A DNA stretch of 64,000 nucleotides, from the NCBI GenBank assembly GCA_050297015.1, contig JBNKRZ010000013.1:11297-75296 (forward strand), read 5' to 3'. Below, one piece after another: positions 17,827 to 26,128 of this stretch (the first letter of the stretch is position 1; each line of letters begins with the position of its first letter). The position numbers and the translations under genes were made by a program. Source of the stretch: JACKJA01 sp050297015 (GTDB taxonomy: Bacteria; Pseudomonadota; Alphaproteobacteria; Micavibrionales; Micavibrionaceae). The notes below the pieces were generated by a model. It saw nothing but the letters and a program-made list of their open reading frames with translations. It made no database searches and had not been told where the DNA came from.

Positions 17827-19146
17827 GTGCGGATGATGCGATTTTGTCTGAAACATAAAAGTAAAAATATCTGTCGGGCTTTTGGGGCTTTGATGATGTT
17901 TGTTCTTTTGTGTGTCGTTTTGTCATCTGCGGCGAAAGCTGATTGTTCTTCCAGTAGGTGGGATGATCGCCAGGATCAGATTAAAGATAATCGCGAAGAT
18001 TTAATTGACTTTATTATCGCGCAATTTCGTCAGCACGAAATATGGTGGGTCGGTAATGATGGTGACCCGGGTAGAGAAGATTTTTGGAATGATCATATAT
18101 ATCCGGCGTTGCACGACATTCCGCGCCATCTTTTTATGGTTGGTGAATATCAGGTTTTGGGCGTTGGTATGTTGTTTGACGGCAAGCATCAAGTTGAAAG
18201 CGAGATGATATTTTCAAATATGGCGGCTGAGGCTCAAAAGGAATATCAGCCGAGCATGGGGATGTGTGCCATCGGTACGAATACACGTTCTCTTGCTGAA
18301 ACGGAACGAAAGGCCCGTTATGTGACGGCTGTTCTGGGAAAGCGGGCTATGGATCGTCATTTGGGGAATGTAAATGTTAACGCCGCAGCAGGAGCAAAAG
18401 AAGATAGCAATGGGCGGTTGGCTTTGTTCAAGGCTCGTTATTGTGATCTAGGGGATAATAATAACGGTTTGTCTGTTTTGTGCGATGGTGCGGCCGCGCC
18501 CGCGGCAACTCAAAACAAAGATGTTAGTTATTTTCAAACAATGGAAATGCCGAGAACACTGGAGCTTGATTTTGCTGCCAGTGAAACGGGTGACGAAATA
18601 GATGTTATCGCTCTGGAGAATAACCTTTACGGTCATGATGTGTTTACACGCCCTTCCCGTTATATTCTGGATGTGAAAGCCAATCAGGACGAGTACATGG
18701 ATTTGCGCGCTCTTTTGGCTAAACGCAGCGTAGCAGAGTATTCCTTTAATAAGATCGCAGGGATGAAAGCCGCAGGATCGGAAATCGGGCAGCAAACGGG
18801 GGTTTTCGCACGTAATGCTCTTAAGCAACTGGCCGGAATAAATGATGATGAGGCCGTTACGATACTTGGTGAGCGCCCCAGTTATTATGCCCAGATGGAA
18901 ATATTGGCGCAGAAGCTTTATCAAGACCCTGAATTTTATACGAGTCTCTATGATAAACCGGCAAATGTTTTGCGAAAAGATGTCGCAATGCAGGCCATTA
19001 ATTTGATGTTGGATCGTGATACTTACAACAGTGAATTGCGTTACGAGGCGATGTTAGCGGTTTTGCTCGAAATGGATGTAGAAAGACGTCAGAAGAAAAA
19101 AGAGAGCCGCCGCACGGCAATATCATCTCAAGGGAAAGGGCACTAA
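17827..19146 (+). CDS. Exported paralog 3 of the five-gene array (unknown family)
   Basis: About 439 residues if started at the GTG at 17827, five bases after AAGGA; the frame is open back to 17764, overlapping paralog 2, but without a ribosome site. Signal peptide: ICRAFGALMMFVLLCVVLSS ending AAKA. Core blocks: GMLFDGKHQVESEMIFS, AQKEYQPSMGMCAIGT, RSLAETERKA, GKRAMDRHLGNVN, RYCDLGDNNNG, NLYGHDVFTRPSRYIL, AKRSVAEYSFNKIAGMKAAG, GERPSYYAQMEILAQKLYQD and LYDKPANVLRKD. Function unknown. Confidence 0.8.
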   Translation: MRMMRFCLKHKSKNICRAFGALMMFVLLCVVLSSAAKADCSSSRWDDRQDQIKDNREDLIDFIIAQFRQHEIWWVGNDGDPGREDFWNDHIYPALHDIPRHLFMVGEYQVLGVGMLFDGKHQVESEMIFSNMAAEAQKEYQPSMGMCAIGTNTRSLAETERKARYVTAVLGKRAMDRHLGNVNVNAAAGAKEDSNGRLALFKARYCDLGDNNNGLSVLCDGAAAPAATQNKDVSYFQTMEMPRTLELDFAASETGDEIDVIALENNLYGHDVFTRPSRYILDVKANQDEYMDLRALLAKRSVAEYSFNKIAGMKAAGSEIGQQTGVFARNALKQLAGINDDEAVTILGERPSYYAQMEILAQKLYQDPEFYTSLYDKPANVLRKDVAMQAINLMLDRDTYNSELRYEAMLAVLLEMDVERRQKKKESRRTAISSQGKGH

Positions 19147-19147
19147 G

Positions 19148-20530
19148 TTGACGACGGGGCGTTCAAAAAGCTTTGATAGCAAGAAAAGAGGGGGCTTTAA
19201 AGGGCGTCTTTTGCGCGCGCTTTTGATCATTGGGCTTGTGATGAGTTTGATGTTCGGAGGCTGGGCTGTGCAGAAAAAAGCAGAGGCATGGTCTATTTGT
19301 CCCTGTGACTGTAATTTTGCGTGTTCACCGGTTGCGCACGGGATATTTGTTCTTTATATGCTGGCACAGCATGCGGCGACACGTCTCTATTTTGATGTTT
19401 TAATGACATGGCATGAGTGGTGGCTCGAATACTATGTTTTTGATCTGCTTATTAGTCCCCCTCTTCATCATTTCCAAACTCAGATTACCACATTGATGGC
19501 GAACCAGATGTTTATTTTGGGGGGCTTTTTCGATGCCAGCAATCAATTGGAAACGCAACAACTCTTCGCCCGTTTAACGGCTAAGGCCCATAAGGATTAT
19601 CGTGTCAGTGTTGAAATGTGTACCTTTGGCACAAACGTACGGGCTTTGGCGGCGACGGATCGTAATGTGCGTTCATGGGCGCTCTTTTTTAGCAAGTACA
19701 ATGTCAAACGTCAGACGGGGGCGTTGAACAATAACGCAGCTCAAGGGCCTAAAGAGGATCGGGAAGGTCGTTTGGCGCTCTTTAAACAAGATTTTTGTGA
19801 TAAAGATGATAATAACCGGGTGTATGTTGGTGATGCGGATACCGGGTTTGCTACGATTTGTGCGGATGCAGATTTTTCTACGCGGAACAAAGATGTTGAT
19901 TTTACAAATACCGTAGCTTTGCCTAAGACGCTTGATGCGGTTCTTCTTGATGTGGATATTGATGATGGTTTGCATGATGATGAGCGTAATATTTTGGCTT
20001 TGCAAAGTCATCTTTACGGTCACGATGTGTTTACGCGGCCGACCCGTTATATTATGGAGATTGAAAAAAATCAGGGGCGCTATATGGATTTGCGGTCGGT
20101 TCTTGCAAAACGCAGTGTTGCTCAGAATTCATTTGATGCGCTTGTCGCGATGAAAGCGCGCGGACCATTGGCAAGTGAGGATACCGCAGGGTATATGGGG
20201 GGTATCCTGCAGGAACTGGGGCTTTCTACATCGGAAGTTGATGCGATTATTGGTGAGCGGCCGAGTTATCTCGCGCAAATGGAAGTATTAGCCAAAAAGA
20301 TATATCAAAATCCTGAATTTTATGTGGGGCTTTATGATTCTCCGGTGAATGTTCGCCGAAAAAGTGCGGCAATGCAGGCGATTAAAATGATGCTGGATCG
20401 TGACATATATGAAAGTTATATGCGCAGCGAAGCGATTATGTCCGTCTTGTTGGAAACAAGACTTTTGGGCAAGCATGATGAAGTGGAAAATCGGTTGCAA
20501 AACATGGAAGTGGGGGCGCTCGCACCATGA
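19148..20530 (+). CDS. Exported paralog 4 of the five-gene array (unknown family)
   Basis: 460 residues, starting at a TTG one base after the previous stop. Basic N-terminus and hydrophobic segment (LLRALLIIGLVMSLMFGGW), ending AEA. A cysteine cluster CPCDCNFAC follows, then a second hydrophobic/aromatic helix (~58-95). Core blocks: GGFFDASNQLETQQLFA, AHKDYRVSVEMCTFGT, FCDKDDNNR, HLYGHDVFTRPTRYIM, AKRSVAQNSFDALVAMKARG, GERPSYLAQMEVLAKKIYQN and LYDSPVNVRRKSAAM. Function unknown; the same exported, disulfide-prone design as its neighbours. Confidence 0.8.
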   Translation: MTTGRSKSFDSKKRGGFKGRLLRALLIIGLVMSLMFGGWAVQKKAEAWSICPCDCNFACSPVAHGIFVLYMLAQHAATRLYFDVLMTWHEWWLEYYVFDLLISPPLHHFQTQITTLMANQMFILGGFFDASNQLETQQLFARLTAKAHKDYRVSVEMCTFGTNVRALAATDRNVRSWALFFSKYNVKRQTGALNNNAAQGPKEDREGRLALFKQDFCDKDDNNRVYVGDADTGFATICADADFSTRNKDVDFTNTVALPKTLDAVLLDVDIDDGLHDDERNILALQSHLYGHDVFTRPTRYIMEIEKNQGRYMDLRSVLAKRSVAQNSFDALVAMKARGPLASEDTAGYMGGILQELGLSTSEVDAIIGERPSYLAQMEVLAKKIYQNPEFYVGLYDSPVNVRRKSAAMQAIKMMLDRDIYESYMRSEAIMSVLLETRLLGKHDEVENRLQNMEVGALAP

Positions 20531-22548
20531 TAATAAAGGGGATTAGTAAATATTTAGAAGAGGCCAGAGCTATTCAAAGGCTTGTGCTTTTTTGTGTGGG
20601 CTTTTTCTTTCTCTCATTAATTACTCGTCCGGCCGAGGCGCAACTGTTTCAGGCAAGTATTGATGGGATGGATCAGAAACAGGCTGCGATGTTGGCGGCG
20701 GCTAACGATATGCAAGCCGCACTTGCCGCCATGGGAACCAGTTTTATTGCGTGGCCTGACCCGTCGGATCCTACTCATAACCCTCCGATTGTTTCAGAGT
20801 TTTCTGGGGCTTTGTTGTCTCAATTGTTAACGGCCCTTGGTACGGCAGCTGATTATGATGCGCGTTTGCAAGCGATAGAGGATCGTCTGGTTAATATTTG
20901 CAGCGCTACGAATGTTGGATCCGCATCTATGGCTTTAGGCGAAGATTTTTCTGAGATTCTTGCTGATTATAATGAGTTTGCTGAAAACATGGCGCCGAAT
21001 ATATCTCACGGTAGTAGCGGACCGGCAACAAGAACAAGCTATTCTCTTGCGTACTTGATAACGGAGATTTATGCGGATGCTAATGGGTTTATTGCTGATA
21101 TTCACTCTCACCACATATCGGAAGATGCGAGCTATTATAGAGTGTATGTCAGTGCCTTTTCACTCTCACCTTCTTTCACCCATAACATTCCAAAGACCGC
21201 GATGAACGATTTTTCTGTGGCGGTGGAGGCGCTAATGACGGCGAAGAATTCATTTTCGACTATTCTGGCGGATTTGGACACGGCATTTCATGATGAATTA
21301 TCAGCTCAATATGCGGCTTGTTTGACCCCCGGCATTATTGATGATTCTGGGGTTGCAGATACGCCGGGCGGCGATGGTTTTGGTGGGGGGGCGGCGGATG
21401 CTGACGGCGATGGCGTTCCGGATTGGGAAAGCGATCATTTGGGCGGTGATGGGGGCGAAGATCATTATAATGCGATGATTGCGTATCTTGATGCGAATTG
21501 GCTGCCAGTTATTCCCCTTATGATTCATGATTTTGCTGTCTCCGTCATGACTCAGATGGGGGCGATCGGGATGCTTTTCGATGCCAAGCATCAATTGGAA
21601 ACGCAACGGTTGTTTAATATAAAAACGCTAGAGGCTCATCATGATTACCAGCCGGATCTACAAATGTGCCGGATGGGAACGAATATTCGCTCTTTGGCTG
21701 CTTCCGAGGAAATTGCCGATCATCATGTGCGTTTGATTGACCGTGTGCTGACGGTTCGGGAACATGGAGAGAAAAATTCTGTTGCGGGCGGTGGAACGGC
21801 TGATGATATAGCCGACCGTTTAGAGCGCTTTAAAACGACCTATTGCGATGTTGATGATAATAATGGTGAGTTGGTTGATATGTGCACCGGAAGCGCACCG
21901 GCGGATCGTATCAATAAGGATATAGATTATGCCCGCACTTTGGGGGATGCTTATACGCTGGATTTGGATCTCCTTGAAACAAGCGCTACGATGTCGGCTG
22001 ATGAACAGGATATGGTGGCCTTGGCGCGGAATCTTTTTGCGCATCAATTACCGGAACGTTTTCTTGAAACTTTTATAACAAAGGCCGAAGCAAAAGACGA
22101 TATTATGGATGTTCGCTCGTTGCAGGCCGTGCGCAGTGTTGCCCGTAATAGCTATGCTCATTTGGCGGCGATGAAAGCGGAAGGAAGCGGTGACGTTGAT
22201 GACTTTATGGAGCATCTAATTCGTAATTTGGGCGTTTCTTCAACAGATGAAATTGAAACATTGGTCGGTGAGAACCCGAGTTATTATGCGCAGATGGAAG
22301 TTTTGACCAAGAAGATATATCAAGACCCTGCTTTTTATACGAATTTGTACACTTCGACAGAGAACGTGAAACGGATCGGCGCGGCTTTGAATGCGATTCA
22401 ATTGATGCAAGATCGCGATCGTTTTGAAGCGTCTTTGCGCCGAGAGGTTCTGATTTCTTTGATTTTAGAAATGAACTTGCGCGATGAACAGGACTATGTC
22501 GATGGTGAAATTTTCCGTGACTTGGCACGTGACATAGGCAGCCAATAA
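20527..22548 (+). CDS. Exported paralog 5, long form with extra N-terminal domain and Asp-rich linker
   Basis: 673 residues; its ATG overlaps the previous TGA (ATGATAA). Signal peptide ends near AEA (~residue 37). Residues ~40-270 form an extra helical domain absent from the other four. A Gly/Asp-rich linker (~280-310) then contains DADGDGVPDWESD, which matches thrombospondin type-3-like calcium-binding repeats. The family core occupies ~330-673: GMLFDAKHQLETQRLFN, AHHDYQPDLQMCRMGT, RSLAASE, YCDVDDNNGE, GENPSYYAQMEVLTKKIYQD and MQDRDRFEASLRRE. The SVA/AKRSVAENSF block has drifted to AVRSVARNSYAHLAAMKAEG. Last gene of the operon; no clear terminator seen after it. Confidence 0.8.
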   Translation: MIIKGISKYLEEARAIQRLVLFCVGFFFLSLITRPAEAQLFQASIDGMDQKQAAMLAAANDMQAALAAMGTSFIAWPDPSDPTHNPPIVSEFSGALLSQLLTALGTAADYDARLQAIEDRLVNICSATNVGSASMALGEDFSEILADYNEFAENMAPNISHGSSGPATRTSYSLAYLITEIYADANGFIADIHSHHISEDASYYRVYVSAFSLSPSFTHNIPKTAMNDFSVAVEALMTAKNSFSTILADLDTAFHDELSAQYAACLTPGIIDDSGVADTPGGDGFGGGAADADGDGVPDWESDHLGGDGGEDHYNAMIAYLDANWLPVIPLMIHDFAVSVMTQMGAIGMLFDAKHQLETQRLFNIKTLEAHHDYQPDLQMCRMGTNIRSLAASEEIADHHVRLIDRVLTVREHGEKNSVAGGGTADDIADRLERFKTTYCDVDDNNGELVDMCTGSAPADRINKDIDYARTLGDAYTLDLDLLETSATMSADEQDMVALARNLFAHQLPERFLETFITKAEAKDDIMDVRSLQAVRSVARNSYAHLAAMKAEGSGDVDDFMEHLIRNLGVSSTDEIETLVGENPSYYAQMEVLTKKIYQDPAFYTNLYTSTENVKRIGAALNAIQLMQDRDRFEASLRREVLISLILEMNLRDEQDYVDGEIFRDLARDIGSQ

Positions 22549-22575
22549 TCTTTCCTTAGATACCGTATTCTGATC

Positions 22576-22591
22576 TGGCATTTCTCTTGCA
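22576..22591 (+). promoter_or_regulatory. Sigma-54 (RpoN) -24/-12 promoter upstream of flgK
   Basis: TGGCA (22576-22580) and TTGCA (22587-22591) are spaced exactly as in the consensus TGGCACG-N4-TTGCA, with GG and GC invariant. It lies 55 bases before the flgK ATG. Late flagellar genes of alphaproteobacteria are commonly sigma-54 dependent. Confidence 0.75.
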
Positions 22592-22645
22592 TGGAAGAAA
22601 GAGAGAAAATGAATTTGTGATGATTGTCATGTAAGGAATGAAGGT

Positions 22646-25003
22646 ATGTCGTTAAGCGGTCTGGAAACAGCTTTGTCAGGATTACGCGTTTCGCAACAAC
22701 AGCTTAACGTGATTTCCAGCAATATATCGAATGTAAGTACAGAAGGGTATAGCCGGAAAATTTTGCCGCAATCAACGGTCGTTGTTGAGGGCGCTTCCGT
22801 TGGGGTGCGCGGCGATGCCATCATTCGTAAAGTTGATATGAACCTGGAGCGGGATCTATGGACGCAAGTCAGTAGTGTAGCCAGTCTTGATACAACAGCC
22901 GCTTATTTGAACCGTATTCAGGAATTTCACGGATCACCTGAATTGGAGATTTCAATCGCTGCAGAAATTGCCGATTTGCGGGATACTTTTTCCGCCCTGT
23001 CTGATAGCCCGGAAGATACATTTTTACAGCGCAGTGTTGTCGATCAGGCTGATCTTGTTGCGAACAAGATTAATGATTTTTCATCACTCATTACCGAGAT
23101 GCGTAATGATGCTCAAGATGAAATGGACGTATCTGTTAACAGAATTAATGATTTGTTGGGGCAAATTGCAGAATATAATCAGGAAATAAAATTTAACCAA
23201 GCGGTTAACAAAACAACGGCGGCGCTTGAAGATAAGCGTGATGAGCTGGTCAAGTCTTTGTCTTCCGAAATAGAGGTTAGTTCTTTTATTCGCGGGGATG
23301 GTGTTTTGGTTGTACAAACGGCGCGTGGCGTCCAGTTGGCGGATGAAAATGCTGAGATTGTTCACTTTGATTATTCTGTTTTGGGATCCTTAAGTGCTTA
23401 TCCGTCTTCTGCCAGCGGCGTGTATGTTGGCGGTGATCCGGCTACGAATCCAAGTGCCATTGAAATAACACAAACGGGTGTAAGTGGTCGTTTGGGGGCT
23501 TTGATAGATTTGCGTGACAGTACGTTACCGCGCCAAATGGCCGAGCTTGATGAACTGGCTCATAAAATGGCACTACGTTTTGAGGCGCAAGGATTACGTT
23601 TGTTTACAGATTCTTCCGGGCAGATTCCTGCGGACACAGCCCCGATTCCCGATCCGCCGGGGCCGTTGACGCCTGTGCCTTACATAGGATTTTCAACGGA
23701 AATACAGGTGAATAGTCTGGTTGTGGCTGATAATACGTTGGTTCAGACAGGGACGGTGAACACGGATTTGACGGTGCAGAGTGGTTCAAATGAAGTTATT
23801 CGCCGAATTCTTGAGTATAGCTTCGGCGATGTCGAGTATCAGGAAGCCGTCGGCGATGTTGATGTGCGCGCTAATGCGACGGGCGCCGTCACGCTACAGG
23901 AATGGTTGGGGCTGTATTCAGAAAATGCCGTTTCGGGAACGACGGATCTGAGTGCCTATACGGATGTTAATGCTTTAATTGCGGCGGCAGGTGATGTTTT
24001 CTCGCCTCCTTCTGCGCCGCCCCTTCTTGATGAATTTCAAATTACGTTTGAGGAGCCGCGTCTAGGGTTAGGGCCGGAGACAATTACTGTTAATTTAACT
24101 GATGCTGCGGCTTTGGCCGGTACCGATGCGCTTGACCAGATTATTTCTGAAATTAATAACGAGATTGCGGGGCTGCCTGTTGATCCGGCATTTAGTGCCG
24201 TTGCCAGCCGTAGTCCTTATGGTCAGCTCATAATTACGACAACAGGGAATGTAACGATTGATGCCACTTCCTTTGGTGCGACAGCGATGGGTACGGACGG
24301 CCTTGAGTATCTTGGACTTAGTGAAGATACGTTTGTGACAACCGATCCTTATTTTGATGTGCAGGTTGGGAACGATCTTTCCGTTCGAGTGACGATAGAA
24401 CCCGGCGACATGGAGACGGAACTTCTCGACAAACTGGAATATGATAGCGCTACGCAGGTCGGCGTGCCGGGGCTGTATGCTGATATTGATGCCGCCACGG
24501 GCTTTTTGACAATACGGCCGGGGAATGATGATAGTAATGGCGGGCCGGTATTTGGCGGTGATATTTCCTTGCTGGGTGGTGCTTTTGAATCGGATGGTAC
24601 GGGAGGAAGCGGCGTGGCTTTAGGGGCCACGATTTTGGAATCCCTATTTGGCGCGAATGATCCGGTGAGTGATGTTTTGTATAGCGCGAATAATCCCTTT
24701 CGCACGAGCAATCTGGGGCCGGGTGCAGATATCGAAACGGGCAGCATAAGTACAACGAACCTGATTGATTATGCGCAAAAAATGGTCAATCGGCAAACCG
24801 AGGAAATTAACCTGACCGAGGCCAAACGTGAGGATGAAGAAACGTTCCGTCAGTTGTTGCAAACGCGTCTGACGGATGAATCCGGCGTGAATATCGATGA
24901 AGAGCTTTCCAACATGATTGTTGTTCAGACGGCTTATGCTGCGGCGGCGCGGACGGTTACGGCCATTGATGAAATGTTCCAAACACTCATAAGCATGATT
25001 TAA
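22646..25003 (+). CDS. flgK: Flagellar hook-associated protein 1 (hook-filament junction)
   Basis: First junction protein between hook and filament, exported by the flagellar type III system. The N-terminus (SLSGLETALSGLRVSQQQLNVISSNISN) and early VNRINDLLGQIAEYNQEI, RDELVKSLS and AELDELAHKMALRFE are hallmark FlgK segments; the C-terminus has the helical heptad region ending AAARTVTAIDEMFQTLISMI. At 785 residues it is longer than the enterobacterial protein (about 550), the extra length lying in the middle/outer domains (~330-690). No signal peptide, as expected. Followed 34 bases later by flgL; both are probably driven by the sigma-54 site at 22576. Confidence 0.95.
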   Translation: MSLSGLETALSGLRVSQQQLNVISSNISNVSTEGYSRKILPQSTVVVEGASVGVRGDAIIRKVDMNLERDLWTQVSSVASLDTTAAYLNRIQEFHGSPELEISIAAEIADLRDTFSALSDSPEDTFLQRSVVDQADLVANKINDFSSLITEMRNDAQDEMDVSVNRINDLLGQIAEYNQEIKFNQAVNKTTAALEDKRDELVKSLSSEIEVSSFIRGDGVLVVQTARGVQLADENAEIVHFDYSVLGSLSAYPSSASGVYVGGDPATNPSAIEITQTGVSGRLGALIDLRDSTLPRQMAELDELAHKMALRFEAQGLRLFTDSSGQIPADTAPIPDPPGPLTPVPYIGFSTEIQVNSLVVADNTLVQTGTVNTDLTVQSGSNEVIRRILEYSFGDVEYQEAVGDVDVRANATGAVTLQEWLGLYSENAVSGTTDLSAYTDVNALIAAAGDVFSPPSAPPLLDEFQITFEEPRLGLGPETITVNLTDAAALAGTDALDQIISEINNEIAGLPVDPAFSAVASRSPYGQLIITTTGNVTIDATSFGATAMGTDGLEYLGLSEDTFVTTDPYFDVQVGNDLSVRVTIEPGDMETELLDKLEYDSATQVGVPGLYADIDAATGFLTIRPGNDDSNGGPVFGGDISLLGGAFESDGTGGSGVALGATILESLFGANDPVSDVLYSANNPFRTSNLGPGADIETGSISTTNLIDYAQKMVNRQTEEINLTEAKREDEETFRQLLQTRLTDESGVNIDEELSNMIVVQTAYAAAARTVTAIDEMFQTLISMI

Positions 25004-25037
25004 CGTGAAAACATAGGATAAACAAAGAGATAAGAAA

Positions 25038-26120
25038 ATGACCAATATATCAACAATAGCCCAGTCTCTTAATCAGATTGAACGTTTCAAAACGATGCAA
25101 GCGGATTTAGCAACATTACAATATCAATTGAGCTCCGGCAAAAAAGCGCGCTTATTTAGTGAGTTAGGAGGTGACGTTACAAAGTCGGAAAGGGCGCGGG
25201 CGAATTTTCAGTCGCTCGAAACATATATCAATAATATTGATGTTGCGGCGCGCCGTAGCAAAATGATGACTAATGCTATTCAGGAAACGCAAGCGCAAGC
25301 TGAAAACATTCTTAATGCCTTGGTTGTTCAAACTCAGGAGGGGGAAATTGAGCTGGCTTCAATTAATAAGCTGGCGGGGGATATACAGAATTATTTGATT
25401 ACGCTTTATAATCAGAATGATGGGGATCGTTATTTGTTCGGCGGTGCGGAAACGCAAGATCTCCCTTTGAATGATACAGGCGCGTTGGATACCTATCTCC
25501 AGACGAACATCAGTAATTGGGTGAATACCGGCCCGATGACAGTGACAAGCGATCAACTCATCAGCAGTTATCGCGACACAACGCAGCTGAACGATACCAT
25601 TGTGGGCTATTCGGCAAAATTAAGTAGCGGTTCAACGCGCGGTGTTTATGTTCGGGTCGATGAAAGGGCCGAAATGGAATACACCGTCCGGGCCAATGAA
25701 GCGAATTTCCGTGACGTTCTTGTGTCCGTCTCCATGATTAAAAATCTGACGGGGGGGATTGATGAGGTGACGCTCGAAAGCACCGATGCTACGGGCACGG
25801 TTACAGCACCGGGGGCCGATAGAAGCGAGCAGAGTGACAATTTTTACGCCGTTTTTAATGATTTGGCCGAGATGCTGACAACGGCGATTGATGGGCTCGA
25901 TCAGTCGCATTATGATCTTAGTCAGATGCAGGCGCGTATGTCTCAGATCCGTGACAACCATGAGCAGGATAAAAACGTTCAGGCCAGCATTATCAGTGAC
26001 GTAGAAGATGCTGATATGAACGATACAGCTGTAAAGCTTAATTTGCTTCAAGTGCAAATGGAGGCGGCGTACCGCGTTACCGCCAGCATTAGCGATCTGA
26101 CATTGGTGAATTTTATATAG
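25038..26120 (+). CDS. flgL: Flagellar hook-associated protein 3
   Basis: Second hook-filament junction protein. 360 residues. Flagellin-like N-terminal helix (ISTIAQSLNQIERFKTMQADLATLQYQLSSGKKA), the NQNDGDRYLFGGAETQ motif typical of FlgL, and a C-terminal flagellin-like helix (DADMNDTAVKLNLLQVQMEAAYRVTASISDLTLVNFI). In operon with flgK. The two genes are an isolated flagellar island between two type IVB secretion blocks; no other flagellar gene is in the window. Confidence 0.93.
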   Translation: MTNISTIAQSLNQIERFKTMQADLATLQYQLSSGKKARLFSELGGDVTKSERARANFQSLETYINNIDVAARRSKMMTNAIQETQAQAENILNALVVQTQEGEIELASINKLAGDIQNYLITLYNQNDGDRYLFGGAETQDLPLNDTGALDTYLQTNISNWVNTGPMTVTSDQLISSYRDTTQLNDTIVGYSAKLSSGSTRGVYVRVDERAEMEYTVRANEANFRDVLVSVSMIKNLTGGIDEVTLESTDATGTVTAPGADRSEQSDNFYAVFNDLAEMLTTAIDGLDQSHYDLSQMQARMSQIRDNHEQDKNVQASIISDVEDADMNDTAVKLNLLQVQMEAAYRVTASISDLTLVNFI

Positions 26121-26128
26121 TGATTTAA

